Part shown: positions 8,023 through 17,257 of the stretch, piece after piece | Position numbering within the stretch: position 1 is the stretch's first letter | Layout: each line of letters begins with the position of its first letter | Assembly (NCBI GenBank): GCA_902768125.1 | Contig: CACXKA010000021.1 | Coordinates: 1-57,316 of the forward strand | DNA length: 57,316 nucleotides | Source: an uncultured Bacteroidales bacterium | Lineage (GTDB): Bacteria; Bacteroidota; Bacteroidia; Bacteroidales; Bacteroidaceae | Reading direction: 5' to 3' | Made by a program: the position numbers and the translations under genes | The notes under the pieces: generated by a model | What the model was told of the DNA's origin: nothing | The model's database searches: none | Seen by the model: the letters and a program-made list of their open reading frames with translations, nothing else

Positions 8023-8571
8023 ATGGCAACAAAGAATAATATGTATAAATCGTACTCGATGGAGTACGGCACTTTTGTGGGACTTGCGTGGGGAGGAGTT
8101 TTCCTCACTTATGTGGAGGGCATCAGCAACAACAACGGACTGCTGATGCTGTTGTGTTTTTTGTTATGTGGAGTGGCTTTCTTCCTCCCCTTCCTGCTGG
8201 CTCTCCGCCTGAACAGGAAAATACAGGTGGCGGAGGAACGGCTGACTTATTTCCAGGGACTCCTGTTCGCGTTCTCGATGTTCATGTATGCCTGTCTGAT
8301 GAACGGACTGATCGTGTTCTCCTATTTTAACTTTCTGGACAACGGGATGCTGATGGAACAGCTGAACGACATGCTGACGCAACCTGAAATGGTGAAGACG
8401 TATGAGCAGATGGGTATGGGAGAACAGCATGCACAAATGCTGAAGATTCTGAAGGAGACGGACGCGCTATCGGCTTGGGAGAAGACGCTGCTGATTTTCA
8501 ACAATAACTTTTTCTTCAGTCTGATTTTGTCGATCATTGTGGCTGTGGTGGCAAGCTGGAAGAGAGGGTAA
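8023..8571 (+). CDS. DUF4199-like membrane protein
   Basis: This 182-residue integral membrane protein has four hydrophobic segments (about 17-33, 39-61, 75-105 and a C-terminal one at about 160-178) and a polar Met-rich loop between the third and fourth. Architecture and position match the DUF4199 family, which in Bacteroidota commonly sits directly before a DPM1/GtrB-like glycosyltransferase, as here. Its function is unknown; a role in envelope polysaccharide or lipid handling is suggested by the neighbour only. The 7-bp repeat tract begins right after its stop. Confidence 0.7.
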   Translation: MATKNNMYKSYSMEYGTFVGLAWGGVFLTYVEGISNNNGLLMLLCFLLCGVAFFLPFLLALRLNRKIQVAEERLTYFQGLLFAFSMFMYACLMNGLIVFSYFNFLDNGMLMEQLNDMLTQPEMVKTYEQMGMGEQHAQMLKILKETDALSAWEKTLLIFNNNFFFSLILSIIVAVVASWKRG

Positions 8572-8572
8572 A

Positions 8573-8606
8573 GGTTTGAGGTTTGAGGTTGGAGATTTGA
8601 GGTTAA
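8573..8606 (+). repeat. 7-bp period tract, TTTGAGG type
   Basis: Consecutive heptamers TTTGAGG, TTTGAGG, TTGGAGA, TTTGAGG start two bases after the DUF4199 stop. The first 30 bases are identical to those of the tract at 9734, which marks a dispersed family. The rest of the gap up to the next gene is AT-rich; a second degenerate heptamer tract (GTAAATC, GTAAATT, GTCAAAT) lies at 8744-8764. Confidence 0.8.
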
Positions 8607-8775
8607 AAAATATTGCGGCAGGCCGCCGAAAGAAAAATAGGTAAAAACAGGGAAAAATAAATAAAAATAGTTTTATATCTTTACTTGTTTTTTTATATTT
8701 TTTCTTCGGCGCCACCGGCGCAACTAAGTTAAAAGATTAAATAGTAAATCGTAAATTGTCAAATAGTAAATCATC

Positions 8776-9738
8776 ATGGTGGATATTTCAGTTGTAGTGC
8801 CTCTGTATAATGAGGAGGAATCGATTGCGGAATTGCACGAGTGGATCAAGCGTGTGATGGATGAACATGGTTTCTCGTATGAGGTGATTTTTGTGAATGA
8901 TGGTTCGACCGACCATTCGTGGGACGTGATCGAGTCTTTGAGTCAGCAGTTCCCAGAGGTGCATGGCATCAAGTTCAGAAGAAACTACGGCAAGAGCCCT
9001 GCCCTGTTCCATGGATTCGAGAAGGCAGAAGGCGATGTGGTCATCACGATGGATGCGGACTTGCAGGACAGTCCCGACGAGATTCCTGAACTGTACAAGA
9101 TGGTGAAGGAAGACGGGTATGACCTCGTGAGCGGCTTCAAGATGAACCGCCGAAAGGGTGATCCGCTGTCGAAGACGATCCCGACAAAGCTGTTCAACGC
9201 CACCACGCGTATGGTGAGCGGCATCCACAACCTGCACGATTTCAACTGCGGATTGAAGGCATACAGAAAGGATGTGGTGAAGCACATCGAGGTGTATGGA
9301 GAGATGCACCGCTTCATCCCCTACCTCGCCAAGAACGCTGGTTTCAGCAAGATTGGTGAGAAGCCTGTGCACCATCAGGCTCGTCAGCATGGAAAGAGCA
9401 AGTTCATGGGTTGGAACCGTTTCGTGAACGGCTATCTGGACCTCGTCAGCTTGTGGTTCATCAGCACCTTTGGCATGAAGCCGATGCACATCTTTGGCTT
9501 CATCGGCACGCTCATGTTCATCATCGGTTTCATCGCCATCGTGATTGTAGGTACTGTGAAGGTGGTGGCACTCTGTCAGCACGTTCCTCATGCGCTGGTG
9601 ACGGACAACCCTTACTTCTACCTCTCGCTGACGATGATGATTCTGGGTACACAGCTGTTTGTGGGTGGCTTCCTTGGCGACCTCATCAGCAGAAACAGCC
9701 AGGAGAGAAATAAGTATCAGGTGGAGAAGGAGATTTGA
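8776..9738 (+). CDS. GT2-family glycosyltransferase, DPM1/GtrB-like
   Basis: This protein has 320 residues. The N-terminal GT-A domain starts VVVPLYNEEESI and contains the metal-binding DAD motif in ITMDADLQDSPDEIPEL. Two transmembrane helices lie near the C-terminus (about 235-262 and 280-303). This is the layout of polyprenyl-phosphate sugar transferases such as GtrB, ArnC and bacterial DPM1 homologues, which load a sugar on undecaprenyl phosphate at the inner membrane. The donor sugar is not deducible. The stop codon is part of a TTTGAGG tract. Confidence 0.9.
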   Translation: MVDISVVVPLYNEEESIAELHEWIKRVMDEHGFSYEVIFVNDGSTDHSWDVIESLSQQFPEVHGIKFRRNYGKSPALFHGFEKAEGDVVITMDADLQDSPDEIPELYKMVKEDGYDLVSGFKMNRRKGDPLSKTIPTKLFNATTRMVSGIHNLHDFNCGLKAYRKDVVKHIEVYGEMHRFIPYLAKNAGFSKIGEKPVHHQARQHGKSKFMGWNRFVNGYLDLVSLWFISTFGMKPMHIFGFIGTLMFIIGFIAIVIVGTVKVVALCQHVPHALVTDNPYFYLSLTMMILGTQLFVGGFLGDLISRNSQERNKYQVEKEI

Positions 9739-9775
9739 GGTTTGAGGTTGGAGATTTGAGGTTTGAGATTTAGAA
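9734..9775 (+). repeat. 7-bp period tract overlapping a stop codon
   Basis: Six consecutive heptamers (TTTGAGG twice, TTGGAGA, TTTGAGG, TTTGAGA, TTTAGAA) begin inside the last codons of the glycosyltransferase gene and end one base before the GTG start of the next gene. Confidence 0.8.
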
Positions 9776-10369
9776 GTGAAGAAGATTATTGGATATATGA
9801 TGGGGATGGCGGCGTTGCTGCTGGTGGGCTGTTATTCGAATAACTGTCCGCTGGAGAATACTGTGACGTGCAACTACGGGTTTTACGACTCGGAGGGTAC
9901 TGCCATTTCTTACAGAGACACCATCACAGTGACGACGCTGAAGCCTGGGTACAAGACGGTTTACACCTATCGGAAACTGGGCAACAGGACGGTGACGAAG
10001 GATGTGCCTGACACGGCTTTGGTGAATCAGGGCTACACGGAGACCATTTCGCAGCAACGGAAGGACACGATCCTGCTGAACCAATTGATGGGGGCTTCGA
10101 GCATGAAAGTGCCCATGAGCTATTTCAATGAGGAGGACACGCTGATTCTCTCTTACAAGATGATTTCGCTGAAGGACACCATCAAGATTCGTCACAACAG
10201 TTATCCGAATGTGGAACTGCCTGAATGTGGCACCTATCGTTTCCACCGCCTCTTGAACATCACAGCGACGGATGCCGCCATCGACCATATCGAGATTAGT
10301 GAGCCGACGGTGAACTACGAAGGGAGCACGAACGTGAAGATTTATTTTAATGGAGTGGTTTCAGAGTGA
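9776..10369 (+). CDS. DUF6452-like lipoprotein
   Basis: The protein has 197 residues with a lipoprotein signal (MKKIIGYMMGMAALLLVGC, Cys at 19) and a beta-rich body. It has several DTI/DTL motifs and a central 'Q..KDTILL' segment. Its pairing with a following porin-like DUF6048 gene fits the DUF6452-DUF6048 pair of Bacteroidota. The start is a GTG at 9776, directly after the heptamer tract. Its end overlaps the next start by four bases (GTGA). Function is unknown; it is probably anchored to the outer membrane. Confidence 0.65.
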   Translation: MKKIIGYMMGMAALLLVGCYSNNCPLENTVTCNYGFYDSEGTAISYRDTITVTTLKPGYKTVYTYRKLGNRTVTKDVPDTALVNQGYTETISQQRKDTILLNQLMGASSMKVPMSYFNEEDTLILSYKMISLKDTIKIRHNSYPNVELPECGTYRFHRLLNITATDAAIDHIEISEPTVNYEGSTNVKIYFNGVVSE

Positions 10370-11232
10370 GAAGGACATTCAAACATATCATTAGCCTTGC
10401 CCTCTTGATGGGCACAGCAGGCATGATGAGGGCACAGGAGCAACAGACACAACCCCTCATGCCTGGCGAGACACCCAAGCCAACGAAGTATGTGGCGGTG
10501 GAGGAGCAGAAGCAGCACTTGGTGTTCTTCCAAGGCTTCACGCTGTCGGTGGATGGCTACGGACCTGTTGCCATGATGGTGTCTGACTATGGCACGCTGG
10601 AAGGAGCCCTCCGACTGAACCTGAAGAACACTTTCTTCCCTATCGTCGAGGCAGGTGTGGGCAAGTGTTCGAAAGACGACTTCAACACGAAGGTGACCTA
10701 CAAGGTGAATGCACCTTTCATCCGTGCGGGTATCGACTTCAATATGTTGAAGGACAAATTCCAGAGCAATCGCCTCTATTTAGGTGCCCGTTATGGCATC
10801 TCTAAATTTCAATACGACATTGCTGGTCCTGCACAGACCGACCCCATCTGGGGAGGCAGCCAGTCGTTCAGCATGAAGAACATCGACTGCACGAGCCATT
10901 GGGCAGAACTGGTGTTTGGTGTGGAGGTGAGAATCTTCAGGAATTTCCACATGGGATGGGCTGTGAGATACAAGCGTGAAATCGCCTCGACCAAGAGCGA
11001 TTATGCCAGGCCCAACTGTATTCCTGGCTATGGCTACACCACCAACACCACTTGCTGGGGAGGCACTTACAGCCTGATTTTCGACTTAAACTGGGGCTTG
11101 AAGAAAAGTCACAAACGTGGTGTGAATGTGGAGATTAGAGACATTCCTCCAACAAAAACCCAACCTGTAGAGACAACCAAAAAAGACATAGAAGACAACG
11201 ACAATGGAACAGACGAAGAAAAAGAAGAATAA
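10366..11232 (+). CDS. DUF6048-like outer-membrane protein
   Basis: The 288-residue protein has a signal peptide (ISLALLMGTAGMMRAQ). Alternating amphipathic strands with aromatic ends (e.g. NRLYLGARYGISKFQYD, HMGWAVRYKREIAS, GTYSLIFDLNWGLKK) suggest a small beta-barrel, and the tail is acidic (DNDNGTDEEKEE). It is translationally coupled to the DUF6452 gene through a GTGA overlap, and its last 29 bases overlap the apbE start in another frame. Family assignment rests on architecture and neighbours. Confidence 0.65.
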   Translation: MRRTFKHIISLALLMGTAGMMRAQEQQTQPLMPGETPKPTKYVAVEEQKQHLVFFQGFTLSVDGYGPVAMMVSDYGTLEGALRLNLKNTFFPIVEAGVGKCSKDDFNTKVTYKVNAPFIRAGIDFNMLKDKFQSNRLYLGARYGISKFQYDIAGPAQTDPIWGGSQSFSMKNIDCTSHWAELVFGVEVRIFRNFHMGWAVRYKREIASTKSDYARPNCIPGYGYTTNTTCWGGTYSLIFDLNWGLKKSHKRGVNVEIRDIPPTKTQPVETTKKDIEDNDNGTDEEKEE

Positions 11233-12319
11233 CACTTTTGACCCATATGCCCCCCACAAAATCAAATGGTGGGGATGGCCCTTGCTCCTTGTGCTCATTG
11301 TGGGCACGGTCTATATCATCATGACGCGTGACAACAAGGGCAAGAAAGATGCTGCAACGGAGATGCAACAGGGAAAGCCTTGGGCTGCATCCGACATCCA
11401 ACGGAGTGAAGGCAGCGTGTTTGGCACCATCTATCACCTCACTTACCAATCAGCCAAACCACTTCAGGAGGGTATCGACAACGCCTTAAAAGAGGTGGAC
11501 GCATCGCTGTCTCCCTTCAACAAGGAGTCGGTCATCACAGCCATCAACAACAACACCAGCATGGACACCAATCCGATGTTTGTGGAGGTGTTCACCTTGG
11601 CGCAGGAAGTGTCGAAAGAGACGAATGGAGCCTTCGACATCACAGTGGCACCTTTGGTGAATCTGTGGGGTTTCGGCTTCAAGAACATGGACAATGTAAG
11701 TCAGGAGAAAGTGGACAGCCTCCTGCCTTTCGTGGGTTATCAGAAAGTGAAACTGGTCGATGGCAAGATTCAGAAAGAATGTCCTGAGACGATGTTGGAT
11801 TGCAGTGCGATTGCCAAAGGATATGGTGTGGATGCTGTGGGCAAGTACTTCGAAAGTCAAGGCATCAGCAACTATATGGTGGAGATAGGCGGAGAGGTGC
11901 GCGTGAGAGGTTTCAATCCACGAGGCGAACTCTGGCATGTGGGCATCAACAAACCCAATGACGACCCTGCCAGCATCAGCACGGACATTGAGCAAGTGAT
12001 CCAAATCACCCAACTGGCGATGGCAACTTCGGGCAATTATCGCAACTACTACGAAAAGGACGGTAAGAAATATGCCCATACCATCGACCCCCATACAGGT
12101 TATCCTGTGCAACACAGCATCCTCTCCTCTACAGTACTGGCACAAGACTGCGCCACAGCTGACGCTTACGCCACCGCTTTCATGGTGCTGGGGATGGACG
12201 AGGCAAAGAAGGTGCTGAAGAAACACCCTGAACTGATGGCTTTCTTCATCTACTCAGACAAGGACGGGGAGATGAAGGACTGGATGACGGAGGGAATGGA
12301 GAAACTGATTGTGAAGTAG
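11204..12319 (+). CDS. apbE: FAD:protein FMN transferase
   Basis: The 371-residue protein has an N-terminal membrane anchor (about 19-40) that places the enzyme outside the inner membrane. ApbE motifs are present: LDCSAIAKGYGVDAV, MVEIGGEVRVRG, HTIDPHTGYPV and the metal-binding DCATADAYATAFMVLG. ApbE moves FMN from FAD to Thr residues in partner proteins such as NQR and RNF subunits. None of those partners is in this window. The start at 11204 lies inside the end of the DUF6048 gene, which points to translational coupling. Confidence 0.92.
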   Translation: MEQTKKKKNNTFDPYAPHKIKWWGWPLLLVLIVGTVYIIMTRDNKGKKDAATEMQQGKPWAASDIQRSEGSVFGTIYHLTYQSAKPLQEGIDNALKEVDASLSPFNKESVITAINNNTSMDTNPMFVEVFTLAQEVSKETNGAFDITVAPLVNLWGFGFKNMDNVSQEKVDSLLPFVGYQKVKLVDGKIQKECPETMLDCSAIAKGYGVDAVGKYFESQGISNYMVEIGGEVRVRGFNPRGELWHVGINKPNDDPASISTDIEQVIQITQLAMATSGNYRNYYEKDGKKYAHTIDPHTGYPVQHSILSSTVLAQDCATADAYATAFMVLGMDEAKKVLKKHPELMAFFIYSDKDGEMKDWMTEGMEKLIVK

Positions 12320-12327
12320 GATGGAGA

Positions 12328-12362
12328 TTTGAGGTTTGAGCTTTGAGGTTTGAGGTTTATGG
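12328..12362 (+). repeat. 7-bp period tract running into a start codon
   Basis: TTTGAGG, TTTGAGC, TTTGAGG, TTTGAGG, TTTATGG lie between apbE and the Crp-like gene. The ATG of the latter (12359-12361) is inside the last unit, so the tract occupies the translation initiation region. Confidence 0.8.
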
Positions 12363-13030
12363 AACTGACAATGTTTGAGCGATTGCTGCAACTTCCGCTG
12401 TTTCAGGGAATGAGCACGCAGGATGTGTCGGACGTGATGTCTCACGTCAGGCTCGACTTTGTCAATTATCATCGAGGGGATGAAATCGTGATGCAGGGGG
12501 AAAGCTGCAAGAAGCTCATCTACATCATCAATGGTGAGGTCATGGCTGAGTACAGGAATGACGAACGCCAGTTCACCCTCGCAGAACCCCTACCCGACCT
12601 CAAGGTGCTGGAGCCATACAATATGTTTGGCATGTATCAGACCTACTCACGAACCTACACCTTCATGACTGAAGGTTCCACCTTAGCCATCGACAAGCGC
12701 GTGTTGCTCAACCAACTCATGACGCACAACATCGTCAAGATCAACCTCATGAACATCGCTTGCAACAAATACCAGCAGACACAACGGCTCCTCTGCGACT
12801 ATCCTGATGACTCTGTGCGACATAAAATCATCAAGTTCGTCCTCTCCCACGCCATCTCACCCAAAGGCAGGAAGGAAGTGCAAATCAAGATGACCGACCT
12901 CGCCGACATCATCCACGAAACCCGACTCAACGTGTCCATCGTCCTCAACGAGATGCAGGAACAAGGACTCATCACGATGCAACGAGGCAGTTTCATCATC
13001 CACGACTTACAAACACTCTCAAGAGAATAA
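12359..13030 (+). CDS. Crp/Fnr-family transcriptional regulator
   Basis: The protein has 223 residues. An N-terminal cyclic-nucleotide-binding-type beta-barrel starts LLQLPLFQGMSTQDV and contains IVMQGESCKKLIYIINGEV. A C-terminal winged helix contains IKMTDLADIIHETRLNVSIVLNEMQEQGLI. The effector-binding Arg/Ser motif of true cAMP receptors is not evident and no Fnr-type Cys cluster is seen, so the signal is unknown. A TTG at 12350 would add three residues; the ATG at 12359 is the more likely start. The 7-bp tract covers its initiation site. Confidence 0.85.
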   Translation: MELTMFERLLQLPLFQGMSTQDVSDVMSHVRLDFVNYHRGDEIVMQGESCKKLIYIINGEVMAEYRNDERQFTLAEPLPDLKVLEPYNMFGMYQTYSRTYTFMTEGSTLAIDKRVLLNQLMTHNIVKINLMNIACNKYQQTQRLLCDYPDDSVRHKIIKFVLSHAISPKGRKEVQIKMTDLADIIHETRLNVSIVLNEMQEQGLITMQRGSFIIHDLQTLSRE

Positions 13031-13042
13031 ATTCGACCATTC

Positions 13043-15076
13043 ATGAATCCATTCTATACGACATATCATTACATTCCCTTCGACCGCATCAAAGAAACTG
13101 ACTATGAGCCAGCCATGATGAAGGGCATCGAGGAAGAAGACCAGGAGATTGACAGCATTGTCAACAACCCTGATGCGCCCACATTCGAGAACACCATCGA
13201 AGCGATGGAACGAAGTGGACAGCTGTTGGATAAAGTCACTACCGTCTTCTTCAACCTGCTTAGTGCTGAGACCACAGACTTCCTCGATGAACTGGCACAG
13301 AAGATGTCGCCTATCCTCTCAGAGCACAGCAATAACATCATGCTTAACGAGGGGTTGTTCAAGCGGGTGAAGGCGGTGTATGACGATCATGAGGCAGACC
13401 AGTTTGCACGTCTCAACCCTGAGCAGAAGATGCTTCTCAAGAACACCTACGAGGGTTTCGTGCGTCATGGTGCCTTGTTGACAGATGAACAGAAAGAGCA
13501 ACTGCGACGCATCACAGCCGAACTGGGTGTGCTCTCTCTCCAATTCTCGCAAAACAAGCTGAAGGACACCAACGACTTCATCCTGCACATCACGGATGAA
13601 GCAGACTTGGAGGGACTACCTGAAAGTGCCATTGACTTGGCAAGACAGACAGCGAAAGAACGTGAAATGGATGGCTATGTGTTCACTTTGCAGGCTCCTT
13701 CCTACATCCCGTTCCTCACCTACTCTGCTCGTCGTGAATTGAGGGAAAAGATGTTCAGGGCATACAACACCCTCTGCACCCATGATAACGAGAACAACAA
13801 TGTCGCCATTGTCGGCAAGATTGTCAATCTGCATCGAGAAATGGCACAGTTGCTGGGATATGACACTTATGCTGACTATGCGCTCACGCGAAGAATGGCA
13901 GAGAAGAAGGAAAACGTGTATCAGTTGCTCAACCAACTCATCGACGCTTATCGGCCTTCAGCCAAGAAGGAAGTGGAAGAAGTGGAAAAAGTTTATAACG
14001 AACAGCTTCACGATAACAAGGACGGATTCATGCCTTGGGACTTTTCGTATTATGCCAACAAGCTGAAAGAAGAGCGGTTCAACATCAACAGCGAAATGCT
14101 CCGTCCTTATTTCGAACTCTCCAACGTGAAGAAGGGTGTATTTGGATTGGCGACCAAACTCTATGGCATCACGTTCCGTCCTAACACAGAAGCACCTGTC
14201 TATCATCCCGATGTGGAAGTGTTTGACGTGCTGGACAAAGACGGCAGTTTCCTCGCCCTGCTCTATTGCGACTTCCATCCTCGTGCTTCGAAGAAGTCGG
14301 GGGCTTGGATGACCAACTTCAAGGAGCAATGGACAGAACCTGACGGCACCAATTCTCGTCCTCAGGTGTCTATCGTGATGAACCTCTCGAAAGCCACAGA
14401 CACAAAACCCGCTTTGCTTACCTTGGGTGAGGTGGAAACCTTCCTACATGAGTTTGGTCATGCGCTGCATGGCATGTTTGCCAACAGCACGTATCGTTCC
14501 ATCTCAGGCACCAATGTCTATTGGGATTTCGTGGAACTGCCCTCGCAATTCATGGAGAACTACAGCGTGGAACCTGATTTCCTCCACACGTTTGCCACGC
14601 ATTACGAGACAGGCGAACCCATTCCACAGGAATTGATTGACCGCATCATTGCCAGTCGTAACTTCAATGTGGCATACGCTTGTATGCGTCAAGTAAGTTT
14701 CGGATTGCTCGACATGGCTTTCTACACCCTGCAAGACGAATTCAAGAGCGACCTCTTTGCTTTCGAACGGGAAGCTTGGCAACGTGCTCAAGTGTTGCCA
14801 GGTGTGGAAAGCACTTGCATGACCACCCAATTCTCACACATCATGGCAGGTGGCTACTCTGCTGGCTATTATAGTTACAAATGGGCTGAAGTGCTCGATG
14901 CCGATGCCTTCTCCCTCTTTCAAAAACAGGGAATCTTTGACGCTGCCACAGCACAGAGTTTCAGAGAGAACATTCTGTCGAAAGGTGGCACAGAGCACCC
15001 CATGACCCTGTACAAACGCTTCCGTGGGCAGGCACCCAGCATTGACGCCCTGCTCCATCGCAATGGAATCAAATAA
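13043..15076 (+). CDS. M3-family metallopeptidase (peptidyl-dipeptidase Dcp / oligopeptidase A type)
   Basis: The 677-residue protein has no signal peptide. The zinc site is HEFGHALHGMF with His469, Glu470 and His473, followed by the downstream Glu-containing region VELPSQFMENY. Length and C-terminal pattern (GGYSAGYYSYKWAEVLDADAF) match bacterial Dcp/OpdA enzymes, which degrade short peptides in the cytoplasm. It starts 12 bases after the Crp-like gene and 11 bases before the dCMP deaminase gene. Confidence 0.92.
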   Translation: MNPFYTTYHYIPFDRIKETDYEPAMMKGIEEEDQEIDSIVNNPDAPTFENTIEAMERSGQLLDKVTTVFFNLLSAETTDFLDELAQKMSPILSEHSNNIMLNEGLFKRVKAVYDDHEADQFARLNPEQKMLLKNTYEGFVRHGALLTDEQKEQLRRITAELGVLSLQFSQNKLKDTNDFILHITDEADLEGLPESAIDLARQTAKEREMDGYVFTLQAPSYIPFLTYSARRELREKMFRAYNTLCTHDNENNNVAIVGKIVNLHREMAQLLGYDTYADYALTRRMAEKKENVYQLLNQLIDAYRPSAKKEVEEVEKVYNEQLHDNKDGFMPWDFSYYANKLKEERFNINSEMLRPYFELSNVKKGVFGLATKLYGITFRPNTEAPVYHPDVEVFDVLDKDGSFLALLYCDFHPRASKKSGAWMTNFKEQWTEPDGTNSRPQVSIVMNLSKATDTKPALLTLGEVETFLHEFGHALHGMFANSTYRSISGTNVYWDFVELPSQFMENYSVEPDFLHTFATHYETGEPIPQELIDRIIASRNFNVAYACMRQVSFGLLDMAFYTLQDEFKSDLFAFEREAWQRAQVLPGVESTCMTTQFSHIMAGGYSAGYYSYKWAEVLDADAFSLFQKQGIFDAATAQSFRENILSKGGTEHPMTLYKRFRGQAPSIDALLHRNGIK

Positions 15077-15087
15077 CGCTTCAATAT

Positions 15088-15540
15088 ATGATCATGACTG
15101 AACAAGAACAGAAACAATACAACCTTGATTGCCGCTATGTGCGCATGGCAAGGATATGGGCAGAGAACTCCTACTGCAAACGCCGTCAGGTGGGTGCATT
15201 AGTGGTGAAGAACAAAGCCATCATCTCTGACGGATACAATGGAACGCCCTCAGGATTTGAAAATATCTGCGAGGACGAGAACAACGTGACCAAGCCCTAT
15301 GTGCTCCACGCTGAAGCCAATGCCATCACCAAACTGGCACGCAGTCACAACTCCAGCGATGGTGCCACCCTGTATGTCACAGCCTCTCCTTGCATTGAGT
15401 GTGCCAAACTCATCATTCAGGCAGGCATCAAGCGAGTGGTCTATTCAGAGCACTACCGTTTGGAAGACGGCATCAAACTGCTACAACGCGCAAACATCAA
15501 AGTAGAATACATTAACCCAGACGAAAACAATGAGCAATAA
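15088..15540 (+). CDS. dCMP deaminase (ComEB-like)
   Basis: The 150-residue protein has the zinc-dependent cytidine-deaminase motifs HAEANAI (His74, Glu76) and PCIECAK (Cys102, Cys105). The GYNGTPSG segment is typical of deoxycytidylate deaminases, which make dUMP for thymidylate synthesis. ATG codons at 15088 and 15094 are both possible. The 3' end overlaps the S41 protease start by 11 bases. Confidence 0.9.
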   Translation: MIMTEQEQKQYNLDCRYVRMARIWAENSYCKRRQVGALVVKNKAIISDGYNGTPSGFENICEDENNVTKPYVLHAEANAITKLARSHNSSDGATLYVTASPCIECAKLIIQAGIKRVVYSEHYRLEDGIKLLQRANIKVEYINPDENNEQ

Positions 15541-17257
15541 TATCAACAGAAACAATCGTTGGGTGCCTGTCATCATCGCCATCAGCGTCGTGGTCGGCAT
15601 CTTGATCGGCACCTTCTTTGCCAACCGCTTTGCAGGTAACCGACTCAACATCATCAACACCTCGTCGAACAAACTGAATGACCTGCTCCACATCATTGAT
15701 GACCAATATGTGGACACAGTAGACATTGCCAACATCGTGGAACAATCCATGCCTAAGATATTGGAAGAGCTTGACCCTCATTCCACTTATATCTCAGCCC
15801 AAGATGCCAAGACTGCCAATGATGACTTGAAAGGTTCTTTCAGTGGTGTCGGCATCCAGTTCGTCATTCGTGAAGACACAGTGAGAGTGACGGGCATCAT
15901 CAAGGGAGGTCCCTCTGAAAAAGTGGGAATCCTGGCAGGTGACAAGATTATTTCTGTGAATGATGAACCTTATGTGGGTGAAGTGGTCACCAATGAGGAA
16001 ACCCTCCATCGCCTGAAAGGAGAAAAAGGTACGAAAGTCAAGATTGGTGTGTTGCGTCATGGACAGAAGAAACCTCTCTCCTTCACGGTCGTGCGTGGCG
16101 ACATTCCTCTGAAAAGCGTGGATGCCACCTACATGATCAACAAAGAACTGGGTTATATCAAAATCAAGAACTTTGGTGAAACCACCTATGCAGAACTGCT
16201 GACTTCCTTGGCAGAATTGGAAGTGGAAGGATTCCAGGGACTCGTGGTGGATTTGCGAGGCAATGGTGGAGGCTATCTCTCTGCAGCCATCCAGATGGTC
16301 AATGAGTTCTTGCCCAAGAACCGCCTCATTGTTTATACCCAAGGAAGGCGTTCACGTCGTGAGGAGTATCGGAGTGACGGACGTGGTTCTTATCAAGACC
16401 TGCCCATCATCGTGCTGATTGATGAGACCACCGCTTCTGCCGCTGAAATCTTCTCTGGTGCCATTCAGGATAACGACCGTGGTGTCATCGTCGGTCGTCG
16501 TTCCTTTGGAAAGGGTCTCGTACAACAACCTGTTGAGTTTGCCGACGGCTCACTCATCCACCTGACCATCGCACGCTATTACACCCCCTCTGGTCGTTGT
16601 ATCCAGAAGCCCTATGTAAAAGGACAGCCCAAGGAATACGAAATGGACCTCATCACGCGTTATGAACGAGGTGAGTTCTTCAGTCAGGACAGCATTCATC
16701 AGACAGGTGAGAAGTATAAAACCAGCATCGGACGAACCGTTTATGGTGGAGGTGGTATCATGCCCGACTATTTTGTGGCAGAAGACACCACAGCACTCAC
16801 ACCTTACTATTCTGAATGTGTGACCCAAGGCATCATTGCCCAGTTCTGTTTCGAATACACAGACAACAATCGCACCAAACTCTCCACTTTCGACAATGCT
16901 GCCGACTTGGAGAAGCATCTGCGCCGTTTAGGATTGGTGGATCAATTCATCCGTTATGCTGACAGCAAGGGCATTCAGCGTCGCAACAACATGATTCTTA
17001 AGTCACAGCATCTGTTCGAGCAAGCCATCTATGGCAGCATCATCTACAATATGCTGGAGATGAGCGATTATGTACAGTACCTCAATCGTAACGACCTCAC
17101 GCTTGAAAAAGCCATACAACTCTTCAAGGCAAAACAAACGAAACCTACCCTCAATGACAAAAAAAGAAATTCGGGAACTGATTCGAGGAAGAAAAAAGCA
17201 GCATTCCACCGACCAGCTCCTTTCATACAGCCAGCAAATCAAGCGCTTTTTGCTTGA
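15530..17257 (+). CDS. S41-family C-terminal processing protease (CtpA-like)
   Basis: The 575-residue protein has an N-terminal membrane anchor (about 10-27). A PDZ domain follows at about 90-175 (GVGIQFV, GIIKGGPSEKVGILAGDKI). The tail-specific protease core carries the Ser/Lys dyad: Ser303 in TTASAAEIFSGA and Lys328 in GRRSFGKGLVQQ. It acts in the periplasm. Its last 104 bases overlap the reading frame of the next gene, and the predicted Lys-rich end (after LNDKK) does not look like protease sequence, so the true stop may once have been earlier. Confidence 0.9.
   Translation: MSNNINRNNRWVPVIIAISVVVGILIGTFFANRFAGNRLNIINTSSNKLNDLLHIIDDQYVDTVDIANIVEQSMPKILEELDPHSTYISAQDAKTANDDLKGSFSGVGIQFVIREDTVRVTGIIKGGPSEKVGILAGDKIISVNDEPYVGEVVTNEETLHRLKGEKGTKVKIGVLRHGQKKPLSFTVVRGDIPLKSVDATYMINKELGYIKIKNFGETTYAELLTSLAELEVEGFQGLVVDLRGNGGGYLSAAIQMVNEFLPKNRLIVYTQGRRSRREEYRSDGRGSYQDLPIIVLIDETTASAAEIFSGAIQDNDRGVIVGRRSFGKGLVQQPVEFADGSLIHLTIARYYTPSGRCIQKPYVKGQPKEYEMDLITRYERGEFFSQDSIHQTGEKYKTSIGRTVYGGGGIMPDYFVAEDTTALTPYYSECVTQGIIAQFCFEYTDNNRTKLSTFDNAADLEKHLRRLGLVDQFIRYADSKGIQRRNNMILKSQHLFEQAIYGSIIYNMLEMSDYVQYLNRNDLTLEKAIQLFKAKQTKPTLNDKKRNSGTDSRKKKAAFHRPAPFIQPANQALFA

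Noticed and set aside
8788-9591. 267-codon minus-strand frame opposite the GT2 gene
   Set aside because: It is antisense to a well-supported glycosyltransferase and is His/Leu-rich without a recognisable fold.
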